This document shows, one piece after another, positions 1 to 11,834 of a stretch of 64,000 nucleotides of DNA. Both the position numbers and the translations under genes were made by a program. The notes below the pieces were generated by a model. It was given only the letters and a program-made list of their open reading frames with translations, was not told the origin of the DNA and did no database searches. Each line of letters starts with the position of its first letter. Within the stretch, counting starts at the first letter, position 1. The stretch covers positions 519,225 to 583,224 of the forward strand of contig JH720346.1 of NCBI GenBank assembly GCA_000231825.2, read 5' to 3'. Source of the stretch: Tetrahymena elliotti 4EA (lineage: Eukaryota > Ciliophora > Oligohymenophorea > Hymenostomatida > Tetrahymenidae).

Positions 1-91
1 GTCCCCCACCTTAGTACTAACCCAGCCTTAAGGCGCTTAACTTCGGAGTTCGAATGGGATCCGGTGTTTTCACCTTAGTATGGCCGACAAC
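1..91 (-). rRNA. 5S ribosomal RNA, 3' end missing
   Basis: The reverse complement starts GTTGTCGGCC at position 91 and continues with CCGGATCCCATTCGAACTCC and GTTAAGCGCC, the usual eukaryotic 5S core containing the internal RNA polymerase III promoter. About 91 of roughly 120 nt are present. The window edge cuts the gene after GGTGGGGGAC, so the 3' strand of the terminal helix and the T-run terminator lie outside. The sequence agrees with the Tetrahymena 5S as I remember it. The transcript reads leftwards, out of the window. Confidence 0.95.
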
Positions 92-621
92 AAAATAGTA
101 AATAATAACATAGATTTAATACTCTTGATAAAGTTTTTGCTTTTAAATTCAGCATCGTTTATATTAAAATAATTTTTAAAGTTAATTTATTTCATATGAT
201 TTTAATTGGATAGATATTATCAAAATAGTAAAGATAAATAATTAACTAAACAGATTAACAAAAATTTGTTCTTGAAATATTTCTATTAATTAATTATTTA
301 GTTTAATTATCAAACAAAAAAAAAATGTGAAAGATTATTGAAGATAATAACACAAAGATTGGAAAAATGTAAATAAACAAAAGAATAGTTAGTTATTAAT
401 AAAATATTGAGTTTTTTTGTAATTTAATTATTTGATAATAATTTATGTTTAGTTGTTGTTTCTAACTTGAAAATCTCATAGCTCTCTCTTTTGAAAGATA
501 TTAAGAATAATATCTTTCTATAAATATATTGATAAATTAACATATTCTATCAATAACAATAGAGTGATAAATAACTTTAAAGAAAACCAAATATATTTTC
601 TCAGCTGAAATGATGAAATTA
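92..621. other. AT-rich intergenic region
   Basis: This is the spacer between the 5S gene and the 3' end of the small membrane-protein gene. It is very AT-rich with short homopolymer runs. I see no open frame in the ciliate code with coding composition and no RNA fold. Confidence 0.6.
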
Positions 622-1029
622 TCAATTGTTACAAAACTATATGAATACTAAAACTAAAAAGCCAAATATCAATGTAAACATTATGATGTGGATGATTGAA
701 AAAACTAAGCTGAGTATATTTAATGAACCACAATCAGAATCATTATTTCTTATCATGCCTACAGAAAGAATTGTTCTTACTAAAAAGGCTATAAAAATAA
801 TCCATCTTACATATCTTTATTCTTGTTTGGTGTAATTTAACATGAGAATTCTTAAAAAGCACATACCTATATATATCAAACACACAATACCAGTAGCCTT
901 ACACCATATTCTTAGTTCTTCTTTTGAACAGTAATCATATCTCTCAGGCTCTTTTTCAAATTCAAGGAAAAGTATTCCAAATATAATGAATAGAGCAATT
1001 TCTAAAAAATAAATAACTGTTTTTTTCAT
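622..1029 (-). CDS. Small four-helix membrane protein, 135 aa
   Basis: The intronless frame starts at ATG 1029 and ends at TGA 622-624. One in-frame TAA and one TAG are read as Gln. Four hydrophobic segments are visible: residues ~5-23 (VIYFLEIALFIIFGILFLEF), ~46-64 (GIVCLIYIGMCFLRILML), ~76-93 (WIIFIAFLVRTILSVGMI) and ~102-128, separated by short charged loops such as EFEKEPERYDYCSKEE. The protein ends a few residues after the last helix. It looks like an integral membrane protein of unknown role; I do not recognise a family. A standard-code search would stop after 70 residues at the TAA codon. The next gene lies 1.2 kb away on the same strand and shows no sign of linkage. Confidence 0.75.
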
Positions 1030-2238
1030 TAACTCCTATTTTGAAAGTATTAAATTTAATTCTCTATCAGCTAAGTACACAATAATCATTGAGGTTTTTT
1101 TAACTTCTACTTTTTCTTATTTCTGTCTTTGTTTATTAATTAATTTATTAAATTAAGTTTTTTTAAACTGTATTTCGAAGATTATTTGATGTACTGATTG
1201 ATACATTTACAAAAAAAGCAACTCTTAAATGAATTTATCTATTTTTTTTAAACTTAGTAATAGAAGAATTTAATAAATTTGTAAAATTTGCATTCTTTGA
1301 AAAATGTAGACTATTAGATTTCCTTTTAGGATTCTTTTATTAGCCATTGAAAATAAAGATATTTTTAATTTTACCATTAACTAAACTAATATTGATCTTA
1401 AAAATACTAATTTTATTTGAATGGCCAGTTTACTTAAATTTATTTATTTCTTCAAAAAATACTATTTTATGAATATTTACTTATTTTGTAAAAATAACTT
1501 TTATATTTTTGGTAAAGTCTATATCCAGATTCTTTTTTGAGAGTAGTTTAATTATCTCATAGCCAATTTTAATTTTGTGTAACTCTCATAAAAAAATAAA
1601 TATTTTTGGATTTTCTTGAATCCTATTTCATTAATTTTATCTTAAAATTTGTAATCAAACACTTAACAGATTAATAAATTCAAAGAATTTTAAATCTTTC
1701 AGTACCCTATTACCTCTGAGATCTTAATTGTAAAAGACTTCTCATAATTTTTTATAAAATAAAAAGAAGAAGTAAATTTTATGGAATTTGTGCTGCCAAA
1801 AAAAATAAAAAAAGATTTTATTAGTTTTACTCTTTAAGAATTTAATAGAAAATATTAAAATCTATTATAATTAATATATAAACTTGCAAAAAAATTGATA
1901 GACTTTGAGCTAAAGATATACTGTAATTAATCATGGTTTATTAATAATATTAGAAAATTTTTAGATTTGTTAACTGATAACTACACGATATAAAATAAAT
2001 AAATATCAATACAATGAATTTATGTACATTTTTAATTATTGAAAAATAAGATAAGAAGATTAGGTTTGAAATTTAATTTACTTTTAAAATAATTTATATA
2101 AGATTTTAATTTATTAAATCTATTTTTTATGGTCTTTTTATGAAATAATTCTTAAATTTTAGCTAGGTATTTATTTTTCTAGTTTTTATGAAATATTTAT
2201 CTATCATTTACTTTTGCTTTCATTTTGGTTTTGGATTT
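1030..2238. other. AT-rich intergenic region
   Basis: This is the spacer between two minus-strand genes. It holds long A/T runs and no frame with coding composition on either strand. It presumably carries the promoter of the small membrane-protein gene and the 3' flank of the histidine kinase. Confidence 0.55.
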
Positions 2239-5200
2239 TCACAAATAGCTTTCTAAAATATCTTTAAGGTGATTTTTATCAATAGGTTTTGCTAGATAAT
2301 CATTCATTCCAGCTTCAATACAATTTTGATATTCTTAAGAATTAGAATAGCCTGAGCATCCAATAATTTTAGTATCTTTTGAGGTCAAAAATTTTTATCT
2401 AATAATTTTTGTGGTCTCTATTCCACTTTGTTGAGGCATATCAATATCCATGAATATAATTTAATAGTGCTAACAACAGCTTTTATTTGATCTTTCTTGT
2501 ATCAGCTCTATAGCCAGCTCACCACTTAATGATGTATCACATTCTACTTGTTTTAATGTTTTAATTAATTATTAAAGAGCATAAACATTAAAAGTATTAT
2601 CATCAACGATAAGAATTTTTTTGCATTAGCAATTTGGTTTTTCTCTGCTGTTAGTAGCCTACTAATCTTCTAGCTATGAAATAATAGAACCAAACTCTTT
2701 AGTATCAAGTGGATTAGCAACTGATCCAAATTAATTTTCAAGTTCCTCATATTGTTTCATAAAAAATTATTTATGGATGCTCATTCTTTTTGTTTAATTA
2801 GAATTAACATTAGGAGATTATAATTATGGAGATTAAGCATTTATTTTTGATTATGATGGAGAATTTTATGATTTAATAGGATATTAAGATTAATTTTATT
2901 ATTTTTAATATTAAGAATCTGGATCGTTACCATCATTTGACTAATCATTACAACTAACATGTATATTGTTTGGATTAGGAGCTTAAGAATAATAAATATA
3001 TGTAATATCATTCAAATGTGGAGCTAAGCTTGTTTGATCAGATTTTTAATATTTTTAGCTATTAATTGGATTGATTCTACTTTCTTCATCCTCTATATTA
3101 TGATCAAAACTATTATATGAAGGATTTTATCTATTAGATTCAACTGGTTTAATAAATAGAGATGAGTCTTTTTTACAATAATTTTGTTAATTACTATCAA
3201 AAGAGATTTAATTATTCATATTGCTATTTTATTATTTTAGATTTTATTCATAATTTTAAGCATAAATAATGCTTGTACTCTATGTATAGAGATTTGAATT
3301 ATTAGAAATAGCTTGTAATGTATTAACCATCGAGTGATTTTACTATTAATTATTTTATTTTAAGGGTACAGCCCCACTATTCTCTAGGTAAATTTCATTC
3401 TAACTCTTCACTTCTCTATCTTCCTCATCAATTCTATGAAGAGAGCTTTAATCTACCTTTTTTTTAATTTAAATTGTTCTTTCTGTTTTAGAATCATACA
3501 ATTATATTTGTTTTTGAGAAACCTATAACACTGAGGCTTATAACTGAACATTATCAATTATAAAAAAAGAAAATTATGATCCTTATCCATAAACTGATTC
3601 CACCTCCAATCCTTAATTCCTATTATTATTTAAAAATGTATTCAACTCCTCAGAATTCTTTAAATTTTTTATAAATAACTAATTTTAGTTGTGAAGGAAT
3701 GAATGAATATCAAAATCTTCAAATAAATTAGTAAAAAGAATTTAATTAAATTTGCTAGATAAATTTTGGCAAAACATTTTGTTTAAAGAAAAAGCTATAT
3801 TTGATAGTTTGTTTGTTTGCTTTAATGGAATTTTGTGAATTTATCATTTTTTTTGGTCATTAATTTTTTTAATTATTTATTTATTTATTTTTAATATTAA
3901 TTCAATAAAGTGTTTACTCATCAACTTATCAAAATGATTAAATTTAAAAAGTTTATGAATACGTTACGTGAATATAGGGTTACTCAATTTTTTAGCTAGT
4001 TCATTAGAAATCATAAGGCCTAAGCCAACTCCCTTTGGATTGAGGTTTTCTTAGTTGTCATCATCCAATTTGCCAAAGGCCTAAAAGAGTTTTTGTTTTT
4101 ATTTTGGTTTAATGCCAATTCCAGTATCTTTAACAGTAATTTTGACAATTGAATCAATGTTTTAATAGTTATATCTTTCTGCAATAACAGTTATAAACCC
4201 TTTTTATGTAAATTTTAAGGCATTACCAATTAGATTAATAAGAATTTGTCTAACTCGAAAAGGATCAGAATAAATATATCCAGGAACTTAGTCACTAATT
4301 TAAATTTCCATTTAGATATTAGAACTTTGTACTTAAATTTTCATAAGCTACTTCACTTCTTCTATCAAATTCCTAACATTAAATTTTGTTGATTTAAGTT
4401 AAAAGCAACCTGCCTTCACCTGTGCCATATCTAACAAATCTTAAATTAAGTTATTTAGTAGCCGTGCACTTGTTAATGCAGGAGCTAAAAAATTTTCACA
4501 AACAGATTATTCTGCTAAGTCTTTGGTTATTTCAAGCATACTTATAACACAATTTAATGGAGTTCTAATTTCATGTGCCACTTGAGATAACATTTGGCTT
4601 TTATTGTCATTCACCATCTAAATATAATAAGTAAATAAATTTAACAAGCTCAAAGGGTATATAAATGAACTAATTAAATAATAGATTAATTACCTTTAAA
4701 ACTTCAATCTCATTAAAGTGAGTAATATCTTTAACAACTAAGACAACAGTAATTTCAGATTTGACTATGCATGGAATGAATATAATTTCAAAGTATTTTG
4801 TTTTTTAACTTTTTAACTAACACTTTGAGACCATCCTAACATGCACACCAATCATTTCATAGCTGTCAAAGAACTTCAGATTTTGAATTTATTTCTAAAT
4901 TAAAATTTAAAATAATATTAACGCAAAAATATTTGATAACATTAATATCAAAATGCTTAATAGCATCAACATAAAAATTAAAATAGTTATTATTCAATCA
5001 TAGTTTGGGGCGTTATAAGTTAAGAGGAAGCTTTATAACAAGACGTAATAGGAACCTTAGACTCAAATAAGTAATTTGAGATTTTAAGTAGATTTTTTGG
5101 TGTTGAAAGTAATTGATATCCAAATTATAATAAAAAATTAACATCAAAATTATATTCAAAATATGAATGAATTACTTTAATATGCTCTATCTCAAGTTTA

Positions 5201-7553
5201 ACACTTTATTTTGTGGAAGGGTTCTTTTTTTAACAAAACAAAACAATTTAATTTATTTATTTGTTGAGTAGTTTTAATTGAAACTTTAATTACGACTTCA
5301 ACTTGATAATTGCTGGGCTTTAAAAGGGGAAGTCCTTTGATGCTATAATTTTCTTGATTATTTTTGGAATCTTCTTGATTAACATTTGAGTAGAATCTAT
5401 TAGTTCTCTATTCATTAACTGAGAATTTCCTTTCATTTTAAACAATTTCGCTATGGCTTTAAATATTTTTATTTTTTTTAGCATTATTGTAATCTATCAC
5501 AAAAGTGATACGCCTTGTTTTTTCGTTAATATAATTTTCTCTTGCTTCTTCATAATTAAAAGTATCAATTAACATATTATGTGCTTCTTCTTTGAGACTA
5601 TGAGCTGAAAATAGTTAAGCTTTTTTCTATTTAGTTGGTTCTTATTACTATTAATTATTTATGCTTGTTGAGCTGACAATAGAGTCGCTTTTAAATGCTA
5701 CAAATTCTTAATTCATATGTGAACCAGCTCCACCCATATTAGTAACATTTATATTACTATTAATTTAAGCCAACTGTTCTTCTAATTTTGAATTCTTTAG
5801 CTCTGTCAGCATTTATATACATATTTCTTTATTGTCACACTCTAGTAAAGAGCTTAAAGTTTAATTAATCTGACAACCCTAATTTTTAAACAAATATAAA
5901 ACTTAAACTCTTTTCTTTATTTATATCAATTTTAATATAAATATTTTTTTAAAAATAAAATTAAATGAGTCAGTTAATTTGATGTTTTTTCTGAATGATT
6001 TATTGAAATATTTTATGCATTATTTAGTTACCTCTAAGCTATCAGGAAAATTCTCAAGAGGGATAATGGCTATACCCTGGGGAAGTATATTGAAAAACAT
6101 ATTATAAAAATTAACTAAATTGACAGTTTCGGAATTCATAGATTTTCCCATATGATTTTTTTTAGTGTAGACTGTTTCTAGTTAGGCCAGACTGATATTT
6201 TTTTATGAGTCGATTTACTATTAAGATCCTCTAAAATTTTAATCCATATGATTTGAATTTCTTAAAGACATATTGAATACTGGAGAAGCTTATATTGAAA
6301 CAGAGCCGTTATGAGAGTTATGAGAGGATTTATGTTTTTATGTAGTTTGAATAAAATCATTATTTTGAAAAGTATTTAAATCAAAGCCATTTAGTTTTTA
6401 TAAAGATTCTAAGTTAGCTTTTTAAATATTATTACATGAAATATCTTAATTATTAAATTTTATATTTTGTTTTTAACTATGATTACTTGTACTTTTTAGA
6501 GCTATTTCGCTATCTTTTTCATACTGATAGCTACCATTTAATTAATATTTATTTATTTAGCTATTTCCATAGCTGTCTGATATTAGCTATTATTAATACA
6601 TAGGTGTTAAAGGTTCTTTACCAGCTCCAGCTACATCAAAAGAAAATGAAAAACCTTTGTCTTTATTTTATGAATTTACTTCTCTCACAACAGAGTTTTC
6701 AAGCTAATTTTAAAAGTTGCTTGTTTAGAAATTACTTTAAATTCTTTGATGTTTGAGGTTAATTTAACTTGGCTATTAATTTAATGTATCATTGAGGATA
6801 TCTCCATTTTAATTATTTTTACTCTTTTATAATTATGATGAATAATTTAAATCCATATTATATTAAAGTAATCTTTGTGTATTGATATTATTATTATTAT
6901 TATTATTATTATTACATCCATCTACCTATACAGATTCTATAAATATTTATTATTTCATTCTAATTACTGTGTAGATTAGTAATGACAAAAATTGCAATAT
7001 TGAGAAAACAATATCCAAAGGTTTTTATTTGTCATAATAGAATAACCTTCCTAAAAAATATGCCGCTATTACACAAATTTTAACAATGACGTATTCTTTT
7101 TTTTCATACATTTGCCAAAAAATGATGATAATAATGAAGATCTAAATTAAGCCTATAATAAATATGTTTTTTAAATCTTAATTATCTTCTTTTAACAGCA
7201 TTTCTTCTGTCAGGATTATAATCAATAAAGTTGAGTAAATAGGAGGCAGAAATTTCTTTGTACTTTACTAAAGTTTTTAATATTATTTGCTATACCAAAG
7301 TATTAAAAATCCAACAAGTAGACTTAATTTTAAGATTAAAATAAAAAGCAAACTCTTCCCAAAATTTTCATATTAAATAGAGAAATAGAGCAAATCTAAA
7401 ATAAGCACAACAAAAAGGACAAATACACCTTATATCATACTTTATTCAATTTATTTCTTCTTTAAATTAATCACTTTCTATAAATTAGAGCATTGCATAA
7501 AATCCCTAGCTGATTCTACTTATTTAATCTATGATTTAATCTATTACTGCATT
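2239..7553 (-). CDS. Membrane hybrid histidine kinase with receiver domain
   Basis: This is a two-component sensor kinase: it autophosphorylates a His and passes the phosphate to its own receiver Asp. From the N-terminus (ATG 7553; an in-frame ATG lies at 7498) come about five hydrophobic segments (7450-6960), a run of ten Asn (6886-6915) and a low-complexity linker. A PAS-like part follows (ILPQGIAIIP; KTKYFEIIFIPCIV), then the HisKA box SQVAHEIRTPLN near 4570, N-box QILINLIGNALKFT, G1 DTGIGI and G2 KGVGLGLMISN. The HATPase end is EVESVYGQGSQFSFFI. The receiver (2640-2240) has LIVDDN, the acceptor Asp in IIFMDIDMP and Lys in LAKPID. It stops at TGA 2239. Introns 4618-4693 and 5879-6031 are clear. 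At least two more, near 4930-5080 and 3800-3930, have uncertain joins. Confidence 0.9.
4618..4693 (-). other. Intron in histidine kinase gene
   Basis: The 76-nt intron begins GTAATTAATC and ends TATATTTAG on the minus strand. Removing it joins NEIEVLK to MVNDNKSQMLSQVAHEIRTP in frame, just before the phospho-acceptor His. It is typical of the short AT-rich ciliate introns seen throughout the window. Confidence 0.85.
5879..6031 (-). other. Intron in histidine kinase gene
   Basis: The 153-nt intron begins GTAACTAAAT and ends AAAAATTAG on the minus strand. It joins ENFPDSLE to GCQINQTLSSLLE in frame inside the PAS-like region. Confidence 0.8.
6886..6915 (+). repeat. (ATT)10 trinucleotide repeat coding for poly-Asn
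   Basis: About ten ATT units on the plus strand are read as ten AAT (Asn) codons by the histidine kinase gene. They sit between the membrane part and the cytoplasmic linker. The tract stays in frame, so length changes would only alter the Asn run. Confidence 0.85.
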
Positions 7554-9840
7554 CTTAAGAACTGTTTGAAATATCTCTTTTTAATGCTATAAAGAGAACT
7601 GTATTTTATATATTTAATTTAAAGCTTTATAAAGCTGAGCACTAATTAACTTGTAACCTGTTTATTTGTTAGATGCTAAACACTATTTTCTCAGAAAATA
7701 ACTCTGAGATGTTTCTGCTATATGTATATATATTTTATGTTTATTTTTTCTAAGTTAGTAAGTTAGAAATAAGATCTTCTTTTCTTTATTCTTTAATAAC
7801 TTTTTATAGTTAATTCTAAATTCAAAGCATATTCTTTGTATAGTTTATTTAGATTTTGAATGAAAAATAACAAGTTATTTTGTTAAAAAATAAGTAAAAA
7901 ATAATATATGTTAAAAATGGTCTTCTTGCAACAAACCTAGCTTGTTTCCAATTATTATTTCAAATAATAACAATTTTATTTTATTCTTTTTAACAATAAA
8001 TCGAACAGCAAATCGCAAAATTCGCAAACACAAACACAAACAGACAAATAAGTAAATAATATTTATTAAATACTAATCTAATCTTTTTAATATTTTTTAA
8101 ACTATAAATTTTTCAATTTTTAGCAAAATCAGTCTAAATTAACTCTTTTTCAAATTAAATGCTTTGTTTAATACTATTACCCAATTTTTTTTATTTCAGT
8201 TTAATATGTAAACCAAATTACCATTATTATCGTTTCATAAGTCCTACCTAAAAAAAAACCCTTTTCAAGTGAAACCTCTCTTAAACCCTCTAAAATTAAA
8301 TATTTTGTAGAAAATGGGAGGGATAATTACATATATGCTATTACTTAATCAAAATCTTTAATTTTACCTTTCTTTTAACAATCTAAATTTATCTGCTATC
8401 TTAGCTTGTTAAATTATTACCTAAACTCACTTTACTTTACTAAAAATTATCAAGACTAATTTAATAACATTTCTTGATAGTAGGTATTTTATAAAAATAA
8501 TTTATTTTAATGAAATTATTTACTTTTATTTATCAGAATAAGCTAGCTAGCTAGCTACTTTGTTTACATTCCTTTTACTTAAGCAATTTTTATTCATTTA
8601 TTTAATCTTTAAATTCATTTGATTTTTATTTGGCTTTTTAAAAACTATTTATATTTTTTTGTATAAATTAATAGCTTTGATTCTTTTTATTCCCAAGATT
8701 AGTTAGAATAAATTTGTAAAAAAAAACAAATAATATTATTAAAATTTAAGGTGAATAATAGATGGATCGATATAATTATTTTAGAATAAACTAAACTTAA
8801 ATTTGAAATATTTCTATTTTTAATAATGATTATTTTTGTTATTATGGATAATTAATTTTCAATTTTTACACTCTCCAATTATTTTTATCCCCTAATAATT
8901 TTTAACAAAAATATTTATTGAAAGATAGATAGATAAGCCTTTGTCAGTAAAACTGATTTCAAAATAGAATAATGAGTTTTAATTTTTTTTCATGAAGAAT
9001 ATCTTTTCTATATCTGACTGATTACGTAAGGTCATTTTCAATTTCTATCACAAAAATTTACTCTGAATATTTTTGAATTAGTTTTAAATTCAAATTATTT
9101 TTTATCAAAAATTCTTTCTTAAAAAAATTGATATCAATTAAAAAACCCTTTTAGATTAATAAAAAATAATTTTAGGATTTTAATTTAATTATTTTATTTT
9201 AAACAGGCTAAGTAATTATATGAAATATTAATTATCTTTTTCAAGAATTATTAAATTATTTTTTTTATTTTAAAAATGGAAAAATGATTAATTTTTTAAT
9301 GATAAATTGAATTTTATGTATCATGAATTGGTGTTTGCGAATAATATTTTTAGCATACAAACAAATATAGAATTTTAGAGAATTTCAAGGCACAATTTAC
9401 CTGCAACATATAATAATACTTGAGCTAACTTTTCTTCATAAGATTTACTAGTTAATGGTTTTTATACATCATAAAGACTTTTTGATTTAAAGAATATAAA
9501 TTTAGGATTTTAGTTTAACTATTTGAATAGGTACTCTTTTTTTCATTTTGAAAATAAATAAAATAATTTTATAATGAATAGAAAGATAATTAAAATAATA
9601 ATTAGAATTATAATTGAGATATTTTGTTGGCATTTTATGCATAATATATTAGGCATACAAGCTATATAGATATTATACTAATAATTTAAAAAGAATATTA
9701 AAAATAGGATATAAGAAATACCTTTTTAAGTGAATAAATCTATTCTGAAAAAACTAGTTAGAAATGGTAAAAAAATAAACATATTTTTAAGACAAAAGGT
9801 TAAAGTTGTTTTTAAAAAATAATAAATTTTGATAAAAAAG
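7554..9840. other. Divergent intergenic region
   Basis: This is the spacer between the histidine kinase (-) and prenyltransferase (+) genes, so it should hold both promoters and probably a short first exon of the prenyltransferase that I could not place. A perfect palindromic (AGCT)4 run lies at 8541-8556. The rest is AT-rich with no frame that looks coding. Confidence 0.5.
8541..8556. repeat. (AGCT)4 palindromic microsatellite
   Basis: Four AGCT units form a self-complementary 16-mer in an intergenic stretch. A similar CTAG-type run occurs at 45073-45112. Confidence 0.8.
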
Positions 9841-11191
9841 GATCCAAAACAGTCTTTTAAAAGTAAATCAAAGTTTAACTGGGACGATGTTGCTAAAGTT
9901 CCTTAATATAATGGACAACCTACCATATTAAATTTAAAATATAAGCCTGAGTGTAAATAAATAAATACATCATTTTTAGTTTTAGATTTAGTTTTTCACT
10001 TTTACTTATAAAATAAATTCAAAGATGTTGATCTTATGGACTACTTTAGAGCTATTATTAAAAGCAATGAAATTAGTGAAAGAAGTTTTGAAATAAGTCG
10101 TTTTGTTTTAGAGTAATTGACATCTAATTATAATGCCTACCATATTAGAAGAAAATGCTTAGAATAATTAAATTTAAGTTACGAAGATGAACTTAAATTT
10201 ATTACTGAAGTCATAGAGGGTAATCCTAAAACTTATCAAGCATGGTAAATAATTAATTTTTTTAAAATTCAAATGACTTTTGAGTTTGCGTATTCATTGA
10301 AATTCATAATATTTTAGGGAGCATCGTAGATATATTATTGAAGTATTGAATAGATGTGATGGTGAAATTGATTTTCTTGAAGAAGTAGTTTTTTCAGAAG
10401 ATAATAAGAATTATCATGGTTGGGGATATAGGTAATTATTTCATTCATTTTTACATTTGCTTAATAATGAGAGTAGAGTTTTGACTTGATTATTTTCATG
10501 TTTTGTTTTGAATGCAAAGAATTTTATTTAACTAAAATATAAATAAATGAATAACCAAATAGAATATGGCTTTGCTAAAAATTCAATCTTTTTGAATAAG
10601 AATGGGAAAGAGTATAATATTATTTTGATGAGGATATTAGAAATAACTCAGCATGGAATTATCGTCACTTTTTATTGACTTAAAGAATATTAAAAGACAA
10701 TAATGATTTTAAAAAAGAACTTAAATTTATATTTGAATCTATTCATAAAGCCCCTGAAAATGAAGCTGCTTGGAACTATCTCATGGGATGGTTCTAAACA
10801 TTTGAATTTAAGTCTTTAAAAAGTGAAGCTTAATAACCTGGTGAACTGAACATCTTTAACTAAAAATGGATTTTTAAGTTTAGTGATTTCCCTGAAGTTT
10901 AAGAATTTCAAACAGAACTTCTAAAAAAATCTAACTTGAATAGATATCTACTCTATTTAAGAATATAAATGATACTTACAGCAGAAAATCCTTCTCAAGA
11001 AGATTTAAAAGAAGCTCTAGATGTAAAATTCTTATTTGCTTACAGTTTATATCTTCTAAAATTTTAAATTAACTACTTTTTTTTGAAATTAGATATGTAA
11101 TTTATAAGCCTCAGAAGTTGATAGAATAAGATACAATTACTGGAACTGGTTTAAGGAAAATATTTAAAAAGATTTCATCTTTTAAGGATGA
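9841..11191 (+). CDS. Protein farnesyl/geranylgeranyl transferase alpha subunit
   Basis: This is the shared alpha subunit of the CaaX prenyltransferases, which with a beta subunit attaches a farnesyl or geranylgeranyl group to C-terminal Cys. Five exons (9841-9952, 10025-10244, 10318-10431, 10563-11022, 11093-11191) sum to 1005 nt and give 334 aa, near the family size. The N-terminal part reads FNWDDVAKVPQYNG and YVDLMDYFRAIIKSNE. The helical-hairpin repeats with their W/R pattern follow: NYNAYHIRRKCLEQL, NPKTYQAWEHRRYIIEVL, NKNYHGWGYRIWLC, RNNSAWNYRHFLL, NEAAWNYLMGWF. The C-terminus has the usual IRYNYWNWF. Exon 1 follows an AG at 9839-9840 and I found no in-frame ATG upstream, so a short first exon is probably missing. 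The choice between FTase and GGTase-I does not arise because the subunit is shared. Confidence 0.9.
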
Positions 11192-11834
11192 AAATAATAT
11201 GTATTATGAATTTAAAAACACAAATATTTTTTTTGAAAACTCTTGAAAAAGAATATATTTTAAATAAATGTTAATCCTAATATTTCTTAAATCACTCTTT
11301 AAAAATAATTATTTTATTTATTTTTCTTGTCTAAAATATTTATTTCCCTAAATAAATTCCTCAAAATTATTTTTACTCTATATAGATTTTATCAAAATTT
11401 TATTCTTTTATTTAAGTAATATAGATATACCCTAATTTATTCTTATCTCAATGTAATTATTTTTCTTTATATTTGATAACTATCCCTTTAAAGATTCACA
11501 AAACTTAAAAAAAGTCTTTTGTTTAATTCTGAAAATTATATTTATGTTTAGCATAATTATTCTAAATATTCTAAAAACTTTTTAATATACCTTTATATTT
11601 AAATTTAATTTTTAATTATTTAGGATTTTGAGAAAGTGTAAGCAAAAAGGAAATATGAGCACCACAAACAAATAATATTTTTTGAGGAATATTTTAATTA
11701 ATTATATTATAGATAGAGTTTACAAATAAAGTTTTTTGAGATGCTTGTTTATTTGATTTATTTATTGATTAAATTTAGTAATTATGTTTTAGCATTTTAA
11801 ATAGATTTGTTGCTTTTAGTAGAAATAGATCAGA

